A program made the translations under genes and the position numbers. Shown piece by piece: positions 42,259 to 50,783 of a DNA stretch of 64,000 nt (position 1 is its first letter; every line of letters begins with the position of its first letter). The notes under the pieces are model-generated. The model did not search any database. It was not told the DNA's origin and saw only the letters and a program-made list of their open reading frames with translations. Source of the DNA: Bin87 sp964347975 (GTDB taxonomy: Bacteria > Chloroflexota > Dehalococcoidia > Lucifugimonadales > UBA3495); assembly GCA_964347975.1 (NCBI GenBank), contig CAYGAY010000002.1, forward strand, positions 62,001 through 126,000, given 5' to 3'.

Positions 42259-44196
42259 CTAAACCGAGCGCAGCCACCAGAAAATCGCCAGCCCGATGAC
42301 GCCGAGCGCCACCGCCAGAGCGTAGGAATAGACATGGCCGGTTACGTGGAGGCGCAAGGCTACGCCGGCTTTGCGTACCACATCCGCCGGGCCGTTGACG
42401 CCGACATCGTTGACCACGGCCCGGTCGAAAAAGGCCAGGGCGGCGGATACGGTCAGCACGACGCGGTCGATGACCCACTGGTACGATTCATCCACATAGT
42501 AACGGTTCTCCACCACCCGGACTATCGGGGCGAGCCGGGCGCGCCAGGCTTCATGGGACAGGGAACGGCGCGCGTAAATCAGCCACGCCAGCGCAAACGC
42601 GCCTACCGCCAGCAGGATGGACAGGACGCCCAGCACAATGTCGAAGTGGAAACCCTCAGCGTGGTCGTAGAAAACAAAACTGCCAAAGCCGCCAAACGCG
42701 CCCGGCCAATCGAACGCAATCCAACCGAAGCCCACCGCCAGCGCCGCCAGCACGGATAGCACGCTGGTCATCAGCAGAGGCGACTCGTGGGCGTGGCGGC
42801 TGTCCTCGCCCTCCGGGCCGAAGAAGACGATGAACATGGCGCGGGCCATGTAGAGGGCGCTTAGGAAAGCCGTTAGCATGGCCAGGACGATGAATATGGC
42901 CGGCAGGTTGTGGGACACGGCCAGCAGGATTTCATCCTTGCTCCAGAAACCGGACAGGATGGGGATGCCGCCCAGGGAAAGCGCGCCGATGGAGAACACG
43001 GTCGCCGTCAGCGGCATGGCGCGGCGCAGGCCACCGACGCGGCGGATGTCAACGTCGCCGTGGGCGCCCACGCCGTGCATCACGCTGCCGGCCCCCAGAA
43101 ACAGCAGGGCCTTGGCGAAGCCATGGGCCATCAGGTGGAACACCGCCGCGGTCCACCCGAACGCGCCAAGCGACAGCATCATGAGGCCCAAGTGGGACAC
43201 GGTAGAGTAGGCAAGAATACGTTTCAAGTCGGTGGACACCAGGGCAATGGTGGCTGATCCCAGGGCGGTTATCATGCCGATGCAGGCGACAACCATCATG
43301 GCTTCCGGCGAAGCGGCGAAAATGGGATACGCCCGGGCAACCAGATAAACGCCGGCGATGACCATGGTAGCGGCATGTATCAACGCGCTAACGGGAGTGG
43401 GACCTTCCATAGCGTCGGGCAGCCAGACGTGGAACGGGAACTGCGCGGACTTCCCCATCGCGCCCAGCAGGAGCAGGATAGCGGAGGCGGTGATGACACC
43501 GTCGCTCAACTCCCCGGCAGCTACGGCATTGAAGGCATCGGTCATGCTGAAGCTGCCCACGTTCACCCAGAGCAACAGGATGCCCACCAGCAGGCCCACG
43601 TCGCCAATGCGCGTTACCACGAAGGCTTTTTTGGCCGCCTCCCTGGGACCGGGGTTCTCGAACCAAAAGCCGATCAGCAGATACGAACAGAGGCCCACCA
43701 ACTCCCAGGCTATGTAGAGCAACAGGAAGTTGTCGGCCAGCGCGAGGGTAAGCATGGCAGCTACGAAAAGGGCTTGCCAAGCGAAATACCAACCGAAACG
43801 AGGGTCGCCCTTCATGTACTCCAGTGAGTACAGTTGCACCCCCAGCGCGACGAAGGTGATCAGACCCAGCAGAACCAGAGTCAGCGGGTCGATCAAAATA
43901 CCCCAGTTCAGATGGATCGCCTGGTCAACCGTTGCCATCGCGCCCGGCAGGCCGGCCTCGAACCAGGCCGTCGTAAAATGGCAGGTCAACGCCCCGGTGA
44001 CGCCACTCACTTCACAGGCAGGGTCGGCGGCCGACGCGTTCAGGAAACCCAGGGTGGCGATGATCCACACAACGAACCCGCCGGCTATGGCCAGGATCGC
44101 CAGGGATGCGCCGCGCAGGGGCAGCCAACGCTGAAACAAGATGATCAGCGGGCAGGCGACGAAGGAAAGTACCGGTATCAGGAAGGCCAGCGGCAT
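42259..44196 (-). CDS. nuoL: NADH-quinone oxidoreductase subunit L
   Basis: 645 aa, the longest antiporter-like subunit, whose C-terminus forms the lateral helix over the membrane arm. Motifs: LYIAWELVGLCSYLLIGFWF, GAMGKSAQFPFHVWLPDAME, GPTPVSALIHAATMVIAGVY, RILAYSTVSHLGLMMLSLGA, GFWSKDEILLAVSHN. Length is typical. Directly follows nuoK. Confidence 0.97.
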   Translation of the reverse strand: MPLAFLIPVLSFVACPLIILFQRWLPLRGASLAILAIAGGFVVWIIATLGFLNASAADPACEVSGVTGALTCHFTTAWFEAGLPGAMATVDQAIHLNWGILIDPLTLVLLGLITFVALGVQLYSLEYMKGDPRFGWYFAWQALFVAAMLTLALADNFLLLYIAWELVGLCSYLLIGFWFENPGPREAAKKAFVVTRIGDVGLLVGILLLWVNVGSFSMTDAFNAVAAGELSDGVITASAILLLLGAMGKSAQFPFHVWLPDAMEGPTPVSALIHAATMVIAGVYLVARAYPIFAASPEAMMVVACIGMITALGSATIALVSTDLKRILAYSTVSHLGLMMLSLGAFGWTAAVFHLMAHGFAKALLFLGAGSVMHGVGAHGDVDIRRVGGLRRAMPLTATVFSIGALSLGGIPILSGFWSKDEILLAVSHNLPAIFIVLAMLTAFLSALYMARAMFIVFFGPEGEDSRHAHESPLLMTSVLSVLAALAVGFGWIAFDWPGAFGGFGSFVFYDHAEGFHFDIVLGVLSILLAVGAFALAWLIYARRSLSHEAWRARLAPIVRVVENRYYVDESYQWVIDRVVLTVSAALAFFDRAVVNDVGVNGPADVVRKAGVALRLHVTGHVYSYALAVALGVIGLAIFWWLRSV

Positions 44197-44197
44197 A

Positions 44198-44518
44198 TCA
44201 CCACTTCAGCAGGTTGATTTCGTCCACGTTGACGGTGCCCCGGTTGCGGTACATGCGCAGGATAATAGCAAAGGCCAAGCCGACCTCTGCCGCTGCGACC
44301 GTAATGACAAAAATGGCAATAATTTGACCGTCAAAGGCCACAAAACGTCCGGAGCCATTTAAATAGGAGGCTGCCGCGATGAGGTTGATGTTCACTGCGT
44401 TAAGCATCAACTCAATGGATAGCACGATCAGCACAGCGCTGCGGCGGGCCAACACTCCGTAAAACCCAATGCCGAACAACGCGGCGCCAAGCAGCTGGAA
44501 GTACAACAAAGGAACCAT
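44198..44518 (-). CDS. nuoK: NADH-quinone oxidoreductase subunit K
   Basis: 106 aa with three helices. Two conserved membrane Glu are present, in VLIVLSIELMLNAVNINLIA and FVITVAAAEVGLAFAIIL. ATG 44518 (MVPLLYFQLLGAALFGIGFY) gives the normal length; the longer frame back to 44614 overlaps nuoJ and is rejected. Confidence 0.95.
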   Translation of the reverse strand: MVPLLYFQLLGAALFGIGFYGVLARRSAVLIVLSIELMLNAVNINLIAAASYLNGSGRFVAFDGQIIAIFVITVAAAEVGLAFAIILRMYRNRGTVNVDEINLLKW

Positions 44519-44525
44519 CGGGGGA

Positions 44526-45059
44526 CTAATCCTCACCTTCGGGCTGCGATACCCCGTCGGCGGGTTCAATCGGCTGGCCCACGTTCTGCTGGCGCGCGAT
44601 GATGATGGCTCCAATGAGAGCCACTAACAGGACCAGCGAAGCTATCTCGAAGGGCAGCGCCCACTTGGTGAACAGGGATTGGCCCAAATCGGTGAACGCG
44701 GGCGCCTGCGGTTGCATGGTAGTTTCGGGAGCCAGCCAGAAAGCAGCGCCGAGCACTACCGCTAAAATCGTTGCGGTCAAAAGGCCCAGCGGCCATTGAG
44801 AGTTATCGGTGATCCGCGGATATTCGGAAGAGCGCGTCAACATTACCGCGAATAAGACTACGATGGTCACCGCCCCGCCGTAGATGAGGACTTGAACTAA
44901 CGCCAGGAATTCCGCGAACAGCAGCAAGTACGCGCCCGCTGCGCCCAAGAGGGACAATAACAGGAACAGCGCCGCGTGGACGACATTTCGGGTTGCCACC
45001 ACGCCGAGCGCGCCACCCAGGGTGAAAATGGCTACGATGACAAACAGAGCCAGGTGCAC
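44526..45059 (-). CDS. nuoJ: NADH-quinone oxidoreductase subunit J
   Basis: 177 aa. Five helices, with the conserved AEFLALVQVLIYGGAVTIVV (helix 3 pi-bulge region) and LFAVMLTRSSEYP. GTG start with GGGAGG about 12 nt upstream. The C-terminal ~25 residues are polar and acidic (QPIEPADGVSQPEGED). Seven nt before nuoK. Confidence 0.93.
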   Translation of the reverse strand: MHLALFVIVAIFTLGGALGVVATRNVVHAALFLLLSLLGAAGAYLLLFAEFLALVQVLIYGGAVTIVVLFAVMLTRSSEYPRITDNSQWPLGLLTATILAVVLGAAFWLAPETTMQPQAPAFTDLGQSLFTKWALPFEIASLVLLVALIGAIIIARQQNVGQPIEPADGVSQPEGED

Positions 45060-45123
45060 GGGTCAGTCATCCTCCCGCCTGAGCGAGCCGGCGCTGACTG
45101 CCGACGAAGCGGTTGCAAAGGAT

Positions 45124-45144
45124 GAGCCGCCCGGTTGGCGGCTC
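45124..45144. promoter_or_regulatory. Hairpin in the nuoJ leader
   Basis: GAGCCGCC (45124-45131), loop CGGTT, GGCGGCTC (45137-45144), in the 161-nt gap before nuoJ (45060-45220), which holds no gene. No T-tract; possibly an RNA-processing or REP-like site that balances expression. Confidence 0.35.
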
Positions 45145-45220
45145 CTACAGCGGCAGTTTGAATATTCCGTTGACATTGCGGGGCAAACGATATTCCTGGA
45201 CTTTAGCGGTCGCTGGCCCA

Positions 45221-45526
45221 CTAGATGGATTTGAGCAGAGTGCAGGTGGCGCACTCACAATCCGCTTTGTGCTTCTTCACTGGTTCGCCGATGGCCTTGG
45301 AGCGACCCTTTGCCTTCCCCGAGGCGCCGGCCTTGCCACGCCGTTTGCCCTTGCCGATTTTCCCCGCCTTGGCCGCTTTGCCGGCCAGTTTGCCAACCAG
45401 ACCACCCACCCTGCCGGCGGCGGAGGGGTCCGAGCCCTGTGTCCTACGCTCCACACACTCGACACAGGTACAGTATTGTGGATGCCTGGGCGAAAGATTG
45501 CGAAAGCGTTCGTCTTCTCGGGGCAC
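45221..45526 (-). CDS. Small basic protein with two Cys clusters, in the nuo cluster
   Basis: 101 aa. The N-terminal RHPQYCTCVECVERRTQ (CxCxxC) and C-terminal HKADCECATCTLLKSI (CxCxxC) clusters flank a Lys/Gly/Ala-rich linker (KGKRRGKAGASGKAKGRSKA). The paired clusters suggest zinc or Fe-S binding and the middle suggests nucleic acid or acidic-surface binding. GTG start with AGGA upstream. It lies 15 nt after nuoI and 161 nt before nuoJ, same strand, so it is probably part of the nuo transcript. Family not recognised with certainty; possibly an assembly or accessory factor of complex I. Confidence 0.6.
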   Translation of the reverse strand: MPREDERFRNLSPRHPQYCTCVECVERRTQGSDPSAAGRVGGLVGKLAGKAAKAGKIGKGKRRGKAGASGKAKGRSKAIGEPVKKHKADCECATCTLLKSI

Positions 45527-45541
45527 GGTGTTCCTCGGCTT

Positions 45542-46078
45542 TTAGTCGGTTTCGTCTGCGGACGCAGCGGCAGCGGCTTTTGCGGCGTCGGCCTTTTGTT
45601 TCGCCAGGACGGTAGGGGGTATCCAACTGGTGTCGCCCTGGTATTTCTTGCCAATCTCCAGGAGAGCGGGGAGGTCAACCCGGTCGCCGTTGCGCCCGTA
45701 GGTGCTCATTTCGTGCTCGTGGCTCATAACAATGGCGTCGAAATTGCAGTACTCGACGCAGATGCCGCACAATATACAACGGTTGAGGTTGATTTCAAAG
45801 TAATCGACAATCTTCCGGCGGCTGCTTTCGCCCTCAGCGTGCTTGGGGTTGTCCATCATGCTCGCGGACATACACTGGGTGGGACAGTTGCGGATACAGA
45901 CCATGCAGCCGGTGCAATAGGGTTCGCTGATGTCGCCGTCCCACGTCAGAGCCGGGAATCCCATGAAGCGGGGGCGCACCGGTGTGGCCTGTTTGGGGTA
46001 CTGCTGAGTTACCGGGCGGCGCAGCCCGGAGACGGTGGAGGCGAGAGTGAGCATCATTCCTTTGAGGCTTTCCAGCAT
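45542..46078 (-). CDS. nuoI: NADH-quinone oxidoreductase subunit I
   Basis: 178 aa. Two [4Fe-4S] ferredoxin motifs, CTGCMVCIRNCP and CILCGICVEYCN, bind clusters N6a/N6b that pass electrons to N2 in NuoB. N-terminal amphipathic helix (LESLKGMMLTLASTVSGLRR). The C-terminus is an Ala/Lys/Asp-rich tail. Separated from nuoH by two Uma2 genes. Confidence 0.96.
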   Translation of the reverse strand: MLESLKGMMLTLASTVSGLRRPVTQQYPKQATPVRPRFMGFPALTWDGDISEPYCTGCMVCIRNCPTQCMSASMMDNPKHAEGESSRRKIVDYFEINLNRCILCGICVEYCNFDAIVMSHEHEMSTYGRNGDRVDLPALLEIGKKYQGDTSWIPPTVLAKQKADAAKAAAAASADETD

Positions 46079-46080
46079 AG

Positions 46081-46680
46081 CTATACATCCTCCGTTCCCA
46101 ATGCTGCCATCCGGTCCAGGTCGGAAAAAACGTCGGCTACCGGGCAGGAAAACCCGGGTAGTACTGGGTTCAGCGTCAGCATATCATCCGTCGTCAGAAC
46201 GTGAATTTCGCCAGTTGACTGCCGGGCAGTAACTTCGCGATGGTACAAATCAATCAGCAGGACGATGGCCACGCCGCGCTCCAAGTAGAGCCGAGCCTTG
46301 CCGATTACCTCCACATAGGTATCGGTGGGCGAAATGACCTCAACGGCGATGTCCGGGAACCCGCCCCATATACCGGGTTCAGCGTCAAGGGATGCGGGAA
46401 CTCTTTGCAACGCGGTTACATGCAGGTCAGGGACCCTGAAGTTGGCGCCGGATAGCCCCAAGCGAAAGGCGGCGCCTTGACCAACTAAAAAAGGCAACCC
46501 TTCGCTTTCAACGTGCTGGCCGAACAGGCGGTCAATTTTGCTGACGACCGCCGAGTGGGACATTCTCATCGGTGGCAGCTCCTTCAGCTCGCCGTCAACA
46601 AGTTCATACCGCTTGCCGTCGTCGGGCAGAATGAGCAAGTCGCTGTCGATGTAAGCCGTTTCCAGCATTGTTGACATCAT
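46081..46680 (-). CDS. Uma2-family (DUF820) restriction-endonuclease-like protein
   Basis: 199 aa. PD-(D/E)XK-like fold: YELVDGELKELPPMRMSHSA, NFRVPDLHVTALQRVPAS (Asp), DIAVEVISPTDTYVEV (Glu), KARLYLERGVAIVLLIDLYH (Lys near). It overlaps the upstream Uma2 gene by 4 nt and ends 2 nt before nuoI. Uma2 proteins are abundant in Cyanobacteria and Chloroflexota; cellular role unsettled, often proposed as mobile-element or toxin-like nucleases. Confidence 0.88.
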   Translation of the reverse strand: MMSTMLETAYIDSDLLILPDDGKRYELVDGELKELPPMRMSHSAVVSKIDRLFGQHVESEGLPFLVGQGAAFRLGLSGANFRVPDLHVTALQRVPASLDAEPGIWGGFPDIAVEVISPTDTYVEVIGKARLYLERGVAIVLLIDLYHREVTARQSTGEIHVLTTDDMLTLNPVLPGFSCPVADVFSDLDRMAALGTEDV

Positions 46681-47288
46681 TGCCTCCCGCCGCCGGCGGA
46701 GTCGGTTTCTGCGGCCGCTCTTCGCTCAAAGGCTTCCAGCACGGCGAAAATATCGGCGACGGCGCAGGCAAAGCCGGGTATTTCCGGGTCTCCCGAAAGC
46801 ATATCATCAGGGCCGAAAAACTGCTCCGGCATTCCGGGGCGGCGGATTGCCACCGTGCGCGGGTTGGGGTCGGCAATCCACACTGCCCGAGTACCCCCGG
46901 CGAAATATTCTTCGGTCTTGCGGGCCAGGGCCGACGGGGTGTTGCTGGTAGATACTACCTCGATTGCCACGTCGGGGGCGAAAATTGGGAAACTGCCGGC
47001 GTCCTCATCATACGCTGCCATCCGTTCCCAAGGGGTTACATGAACATCGGGAAACCGAGTGGTGCGCGGGTCAAGCGTGAAACCCGTGTTGACACCTACG
47101 TCCAGCGGCAAGCTTTCCGCAGCAATGTGGTCGCTGACCAGCTTATAAATGTGCCCGGTCGTTCTACCGTGTCTGGGCGTGCCGTCCATATCTACCAGCT
47201 CTCCGTCAACCAGTTCGTAGCGATGGCTGGGGTCATCGGGCATCGTCCAGAACTCGGCGGCGGTGATTTTGCGGGTGCGGGTGGTCAT
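46677..47288 (-). CDS. Uma2-family (DUF820) restriction-endonuclease-like protein
   Basis: 203 aa paralogue of the next gene. HRYELVDGELVDMDGTPRHG, TTRFPDVHVTPWERMAAY (Asp), VAIEVVSTSNTPSALARKTE (Glu, Lys), TRAVWIADPNPRTVAI. The canonical SPsd after the Glu is STSN here. The pair interrupts the nuoH-nuoI junction, starting 46 nt after nuoH. Confidence 0.88.
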   Translation of the reverse strand: MTTRTRKITAAEFWTMPDDPSHRYELVDGELVDMDGTPRHGRTTGHIYKLVSDHIAAESLPLDVGVNTGFTLDPRTTRFPDVHVTPWERMAAYDEDAGSFPIFAPDVAIEVVSTSNTPSALARKTEEYFAGGTRAVWIADPNPRTVAIRRPGMPEQFFGPDDMLSGDPEIPGFACAVADIFAVLEAFERRAAAETDSAGGGRQ

Positions 47289-47334
47289 GTTGGAGTGGCT
47301 CCGTAGGTTGCCAATATGATACCAGCATCGGCGG

Positions 47335-48447
47335 CTACGTGCCCCGTTCCGCCGCGGCGCGCTGGCGGACAGCGATGCGTTGCTGCACCTGGGCCACCCG
47401 GCGGGCCGGGGCCGCCATGCGCCGGTAGATTACCCATCCGGCTACGGCTAGTCCGACTGCGGACATCATGGTGAGGCTCCACCAGGGGAGTCCGTAGAAG
47501 CGGTACACGGCGGCGATGACGACGGTGTAGAACGACAGCGGCACCATCACCTTCCACGCGAACGCCATCAGTTGGTCGATGCGCAGGCGGGGGAAGGTTC
47601 CCCGCACCCAGAACACTACCAGCACTACCGCGTAGGTCTTGAGCAGGAACCACACCACGTCGGGCAGCGCGGGGCCGCCCCAGCCTCCGAGGAAAAGCAG
47701 CGTAGTCAGGGCGGCTATTGCGAAGGTGTTAATGTACTCGGCCAAGAAGAACACCGACCAGTGGGCGCCGCTATATTCCACAAAGGGGCCGCCCACCACT
47801 TCGCTCTCAGCGTGATATATATCGAAGGGAGTCCGGCCAACTTCGGCGAGGCCGGCGATGAAAAAGACAACGAACCCCAAAGGGAGGACGACCAGGTAGG
47901 GGTACGTTGTCTGCTGGGAGACGATTTCTCTCATCTCCAGCGACTGGGCCAGAATGGCTACCGCCGCGGCTACCAGGACAACGGGAATCTCATAGGAAAT
48001 CAACTGCGCCGCTGACCGCAACCCGCCCATGATTCCGTACTTGTTGGCAGAACCCCAGCCGGCCAACACCAAACCCAGTATGCCGATCACCGCAAAGGCA
48101 ATTATGTAAAACAACCCCAGCGGCAGGTGGCGGATCACGGCTCCGTCCCCGCCGGGGATAGTCACCCAGATGATGAACGCTGACACCACCACAATCACCG
48201 GCGCAATCCAGAAGATTGCTTTCTCCGAATCGTCGGGGATGATGTCCTCCTTGATTATGAGCTTGACGGCGTCGGCGATGGGCTGCATGAGTCCGAAGGG
48301 TCCGGTGCGGGTGGGGCCGTAACGGAGCTGCAGGCGGCCCAAAGCTTTGCGTTCCAACCAAACCATGGACAACACGACAAATGAGAGCGCCGCGAACATT
48401 ATCGCCAGGCCGAGCGCGCTCCAACCGATGTCGATGAGGAAACTCAC
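47335..48447 (-). CDS. nuoH: NADH-quinone oxidoreductase subunit H
   Basis: 370 aa. Membrane subunit contacting the quinone channel: MVWLERKALGRLQLRYGPTR, GPFGLMQPIADAVKLIIKED, AGWGSANKYGIMGGLRSAAQ, ISYEIPVVLV (Glu), FFIAGLAEVGRTPFDIYHAE, GGPFVEYSG. The Arg-rich cytosolic tail (APARRVAQVQQRIAVRQRAA) is longer than usual. Overlaps nuoD by 4 nt. Confidence 0.97.
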   Translation of the reverse strand: MSFLIDIGWSALGLAIMFAALSFVVLSMVWLERKALGRLQLRYGPTRTGPFGLMQPIADAVKLIIKEDIIPDDSEKAIFWIAPVIVVVSAFIIWVTIPGGDGAVIRHLPLGLFYIIAFAVIGILGLVLAGWGSANKYGIMGGLRSAAQLISYEIPVVLVAAAVAILAQSLEMREIVSQQTTYPYLVVLPLGFVVFFIAGLAEVGRTPFDIYHAESEVVGGPFVEYSGAHWSVFFLAEYINTFAIAALTTLLFLGGWGGPALPDVVWFLLKTYAVVLVVFWVRGTFPRLRIDQLMAFAWKVMVPLSFYTVVIAAVYRFYGLPWWSLTMMSAVGLAVAGWVIYRRMAAPARRVAQVQQRIAVRQRAAAERGT

Positions 48448-49583
48448 CGGTCCACTTCTCCTAACACGATATCCAGGGAACCGAGCACAACCACGCTGTC
48501 GGCGAGCCAGGTGTCCACCAGTAAGCGGCGCAGAGCGGAGAGATTGCAGAAAGACGGTGGTCGAACTTTGACGCGGTAAGGTCGGTCGGTACCGTCGCTG
48601 ACCAGGTACACGCCGATCTCGCCGCGCGGGTTTTCAGCGCGAACGTAGGATTCGCCGGCCGGGGGCCGGATGAGACGCCGGCCCAGAGAGGACACCACAG
48701 GTCCTTCCGGCAACTGCTCCATAGCCTGCTCCACGATGCGCAGCGACTGGTACATTTCCTGCACGCGCACCCAGTGGCGGTCCCAGCAGTCTCCGTCGAG
48801 GCCCACGGGAACATCGAACTCAAAACGATTATAGACCGAATAGGGTTGGGCCTTGCGCACGTCGTACTCATATCCGCAGGCTCGCAACAACGGCCCGGTA
48901 AGTCCCAGCGCGATTGCTTCTTCGGCGCCGATGGGGCTGATGTCCTTCAGACGCGACAGAAAAATTTCGTTGAACGTAAGGATCCGGTCGCTTTGTTCCA
49001 CATCCTCGCGCAGCACCGGCATCAGATCATTCACCATCTGCCGGAAGTTGTCGGGCACATCTTCCTTTAGGCCACCGATGCGGAAATAGTTGTGCATCAT
49101 GCGGGCGCCTGAAACGGCTTCGAACAACGCCTGCACCCGCTCGCGGCCCCGGAAGGAGAACATCACCGGCGTCATGGCGCCGGCATCCAGCCCCATTGTC
49201 CCCACGTAGAGCAGGTGACTGGCAACACGGTTCAGTTCACACAGGATGACGCGGATGTATTCAGCCCGTTCGGGCACTTGCAGGCCCATCAGTTTTTCCA
49301 CCGCCATGCAGTACGCCAACTCGTTGTTGAAGTTGCCGATGTAGTCCAGGCGGTCGAACAAGGTCACGACCTGGTGGTACTGCTCGCCCTCGCACAGTTT
49401 TTCAGAGCCCCGATGCAAATAACCGATGTGCGGCTCAACGTCAACGATCTTCTCGCCATCCACCCACATCACCATGCGAAAAACGCCGTGGGTGGAGGGA
49501 TGCTGCGGACCCATGTTGAGGAGCATCTCCACCGGCTGGGAGCCGGCGCGGGCAACCGCTGACGGTGTAGTTGTTTCAAGCAT
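48444..49583 (-). CDS. nuoD: NADH-quinone oxidoreductase subunit D
   Basis: 379 aa, 49-kDa-type subunit forming the quinone site with NuoB. MLLNMGPQHPSTHGVFRMVM (quinone-site His), HIGYLHRGSEKLCEGEQYHQ, RLDYIGNFNNELAYCMAVEK, RVASHLLYVGTMGLDAGAMT, and the C-terminal SFCNLSALRRLLVDTWLADS, VVVLGSLDIVLGEVDR. Separate nuoC and nuoD genes, not the fused form. A TTG codon at 49589 is an alternative start; neither has a good ribosome site. Confidence 0.97.
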   Translation of the reverse strand: MLETTTPSAVARAGSQPVEMLLNMGPQHPSTHGVFRMVMWVDGEKIVDVEPHIGYLHRGSEKLCEGEQYHQVVTLFDRLDYIGNFNNELAYCMAVEKLMGLQVPERAEYIRVILCELNRVASHLLYVGTMGLDAGAMTPVMFSFRGRERVQALFEAVSGARMMHNYFRIGGLKEDVPDNFRQMVNDLMPVLREDVEQSDRILTFNEIFLSRLKDISPIGAEEAIALGLTGPLLRACGYEYDVRKAQPYSVYNRFEFDVPVGLDGDCWDRHWVRVQEMYQSLRIVEQAMEQLPEGPVVSSLGRRLIRPPAGESYVRAENPRGEIGVYLVSDGTDRPYRVKVRPPSFCNLSALRRLLVDTWLADSVVVLGSLDIVLGEVDR

Positions 49584-49630
49584 AGTCAATAGTATAGCGA
49601 CCGCCCGACCGGTCTGCCAGACGGTGGACT

Positions 49631-50059
49631 TTACGGCCGGCCGGTGGCAAGTTCCGCGTTCGTAAAGCCTTCCGCCAGCAAGTAGCGATGGATGCGCGTG
49701 CGGAACGCCGCCGCATTGCGGTAAGCGTCCATCGTTTTGCGGTCGTTAAATTGAGCCAACGGGTTGTAATCCGCCTCCATCCGGCCATACATTGCGTTCT
49801 GGAAGGTATCCAGCCATTGCCGTTCCATATCGCCTTGGTAAATTAGATAGCGGTTGAGCAAGTCCCTGGCGCCTTGGTGGTTAGTAGGCGTTATATTCTG
49901 CGTCAACAAGGCCGCCTTGGTAGCGTGCAGAATAGCATAGTAAGCTCTGGAGACGGTATCCGCCGCCAAGCCGGCCTGGCTCAAAATCAAGGCCGACTGC
50001 AAAGCCTCTCCGCTGCGTCGCCATTCCGCAACAACGCGAGTGCGGTTCACCGTAACCAT
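49631..50059 (-). CDS. HEPN-domain protein (HepT-like toxin candidate)
   Basis: 142 aa, all-helical. VAEWRRSGEALQSALILSQA, then SRAYYAILHATKAALLTQNI with an R..H pattern typical of HEPN RNases/UPF0332, and YGRMEADYNPLAQFNDRKT. Overlaps the MNT-like gene by 13 nt, the usual HEPN/MNT pairing in which the nucleotidyltransferase neutralises the HEPN RNase. It ends 47 nt before nuoD on the same strand. Confidence 0.8.
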   Translation of the reverse strand: MVTVNRTRVVAEWRRSGEALQSALILSQAGLAADTVSRAYYAILHATKAALLTQNITPTNHQGARDLLNRYLIYQGDMERQWLDTFQNAMYGRMEADYNPLAQFNDRKTMDAYRNAAAFRTRIHRYLLAEGFTNAELATGRP

Positions 50060-50385
50060 ACGCCATCCTGCTCCATCATTTCCAGGAATGGCGACTTATG
50101 CTTCTTATGCCGTTCCCAATCCTTTTCCGTCCACACCGTAACTGATGGGGACGTCCGTGGCGGGTCGGACAAGCTGTATCCCAGCATTGCCAGCGGCGAA
50201 TCCAAATTTTCATCCTCCTCCCGCGTAACCAGCAACACGTTCAGTTCATTATCGTCAAACAGGTAGCCTCGGGCCGTGGCTCCATACACCAGCATTCGCA
50301 GCACCTTCCCCGGATACCGTTCGGCAATAGCCTGCCGGTAGGCTTCCAGCCATTCCAGCTCGGCAGCGTTGATTTGCAGCGCCAT
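50047..50385 (-). CDS. MNT-type nucleotidyltransferase-fold protein with degenerate catalytic motif
   Basis: 112 aa from ATG 50385 (AGGGAG 7 nt upstream). LEWLEAYRQAIAERYPGKVL, RMLVYGATARGYLFDDNELN, VLLVT aligns with the minimal nucleotidyltransferase pattern GSxARG...DSDxDLLV. However, Ser is Ala-Thr and the DxD metal motif is ExN (NELN), so metal catalysis looks impaired. Probably the antitoxin of the HEPN gene, perhaps acting by binding alone. Confidence 0.75.
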   Translation of the reverse strand: MALQINAAELEWLEAYRQAIAERYPGKVLRMLVYGATARGYLFDDNELNVLLVTREEDENLDSPLAMLGYSLSDPPRTSPSVTVWTEKDWERHKKHKSPFLEMMEQDGVWLR

Positions 50386-50473
50386 TGCAATACTCCCTTG
50401 ATACACTGTAGCGCGATGATTGTCGCCAAGTGTACCCGGCGCCGGAACAGGCGAAAATCTCAAAATCCCGTCC

Positions 50474-50779
50474 TCAAACCGCCCCGTCGTCAGCAACATT
50501 CCCAAAGGGCGAGCCGATGAACCGGATGCTGGGTTCGGGCGGCTCGACGCGGCTGCTCATCCAGGATTCTCCGTTGTCGTAAAAGCCGGCTTCGATCAAC
50601 ACATCTTCCAAAACACCCATTTCATCGCAGTCTTCCAGGTAGTCGGAAACCTGGCGGCGCAAGGACGCCTGCGCTTCTTCCTGGGAGTCACCGAAAGCCG
50701 TCACCTCCAGTTCGGGGCAATGTGCTACCCAACCACCGCCGGCCCGCGAGGTTTCGATTTGATACACAATGCGATCCAT
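50474..50779 (-). CDS. HicB-like protein
   Basis: 101 aa. YQIETSRAGGGWVAHCPELE, VTAFGDSQEEAQASLRRQVS, DYLEDCDEMG follow the HicB/partial RNase H-fold pattern (GGWxAxCPEL, GdsxeEA). No C-terminal DNA-binding helix is obvious and no HicA is adjacent, so an orphan. Five nt after the next upstream gene. Confidence 0.75.
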   Translation of the reverse strand: MDRIVYQIETSRAGGGWVAHCPELEVTAFGDSQEEAQASLRRQVSDYLEDCDEMGVLEDVLIEAGFYDNGESWMSSRVEPPEPSIRFIGSPFGNVADDGAV

Positions 50780-50783
50780 CGGC

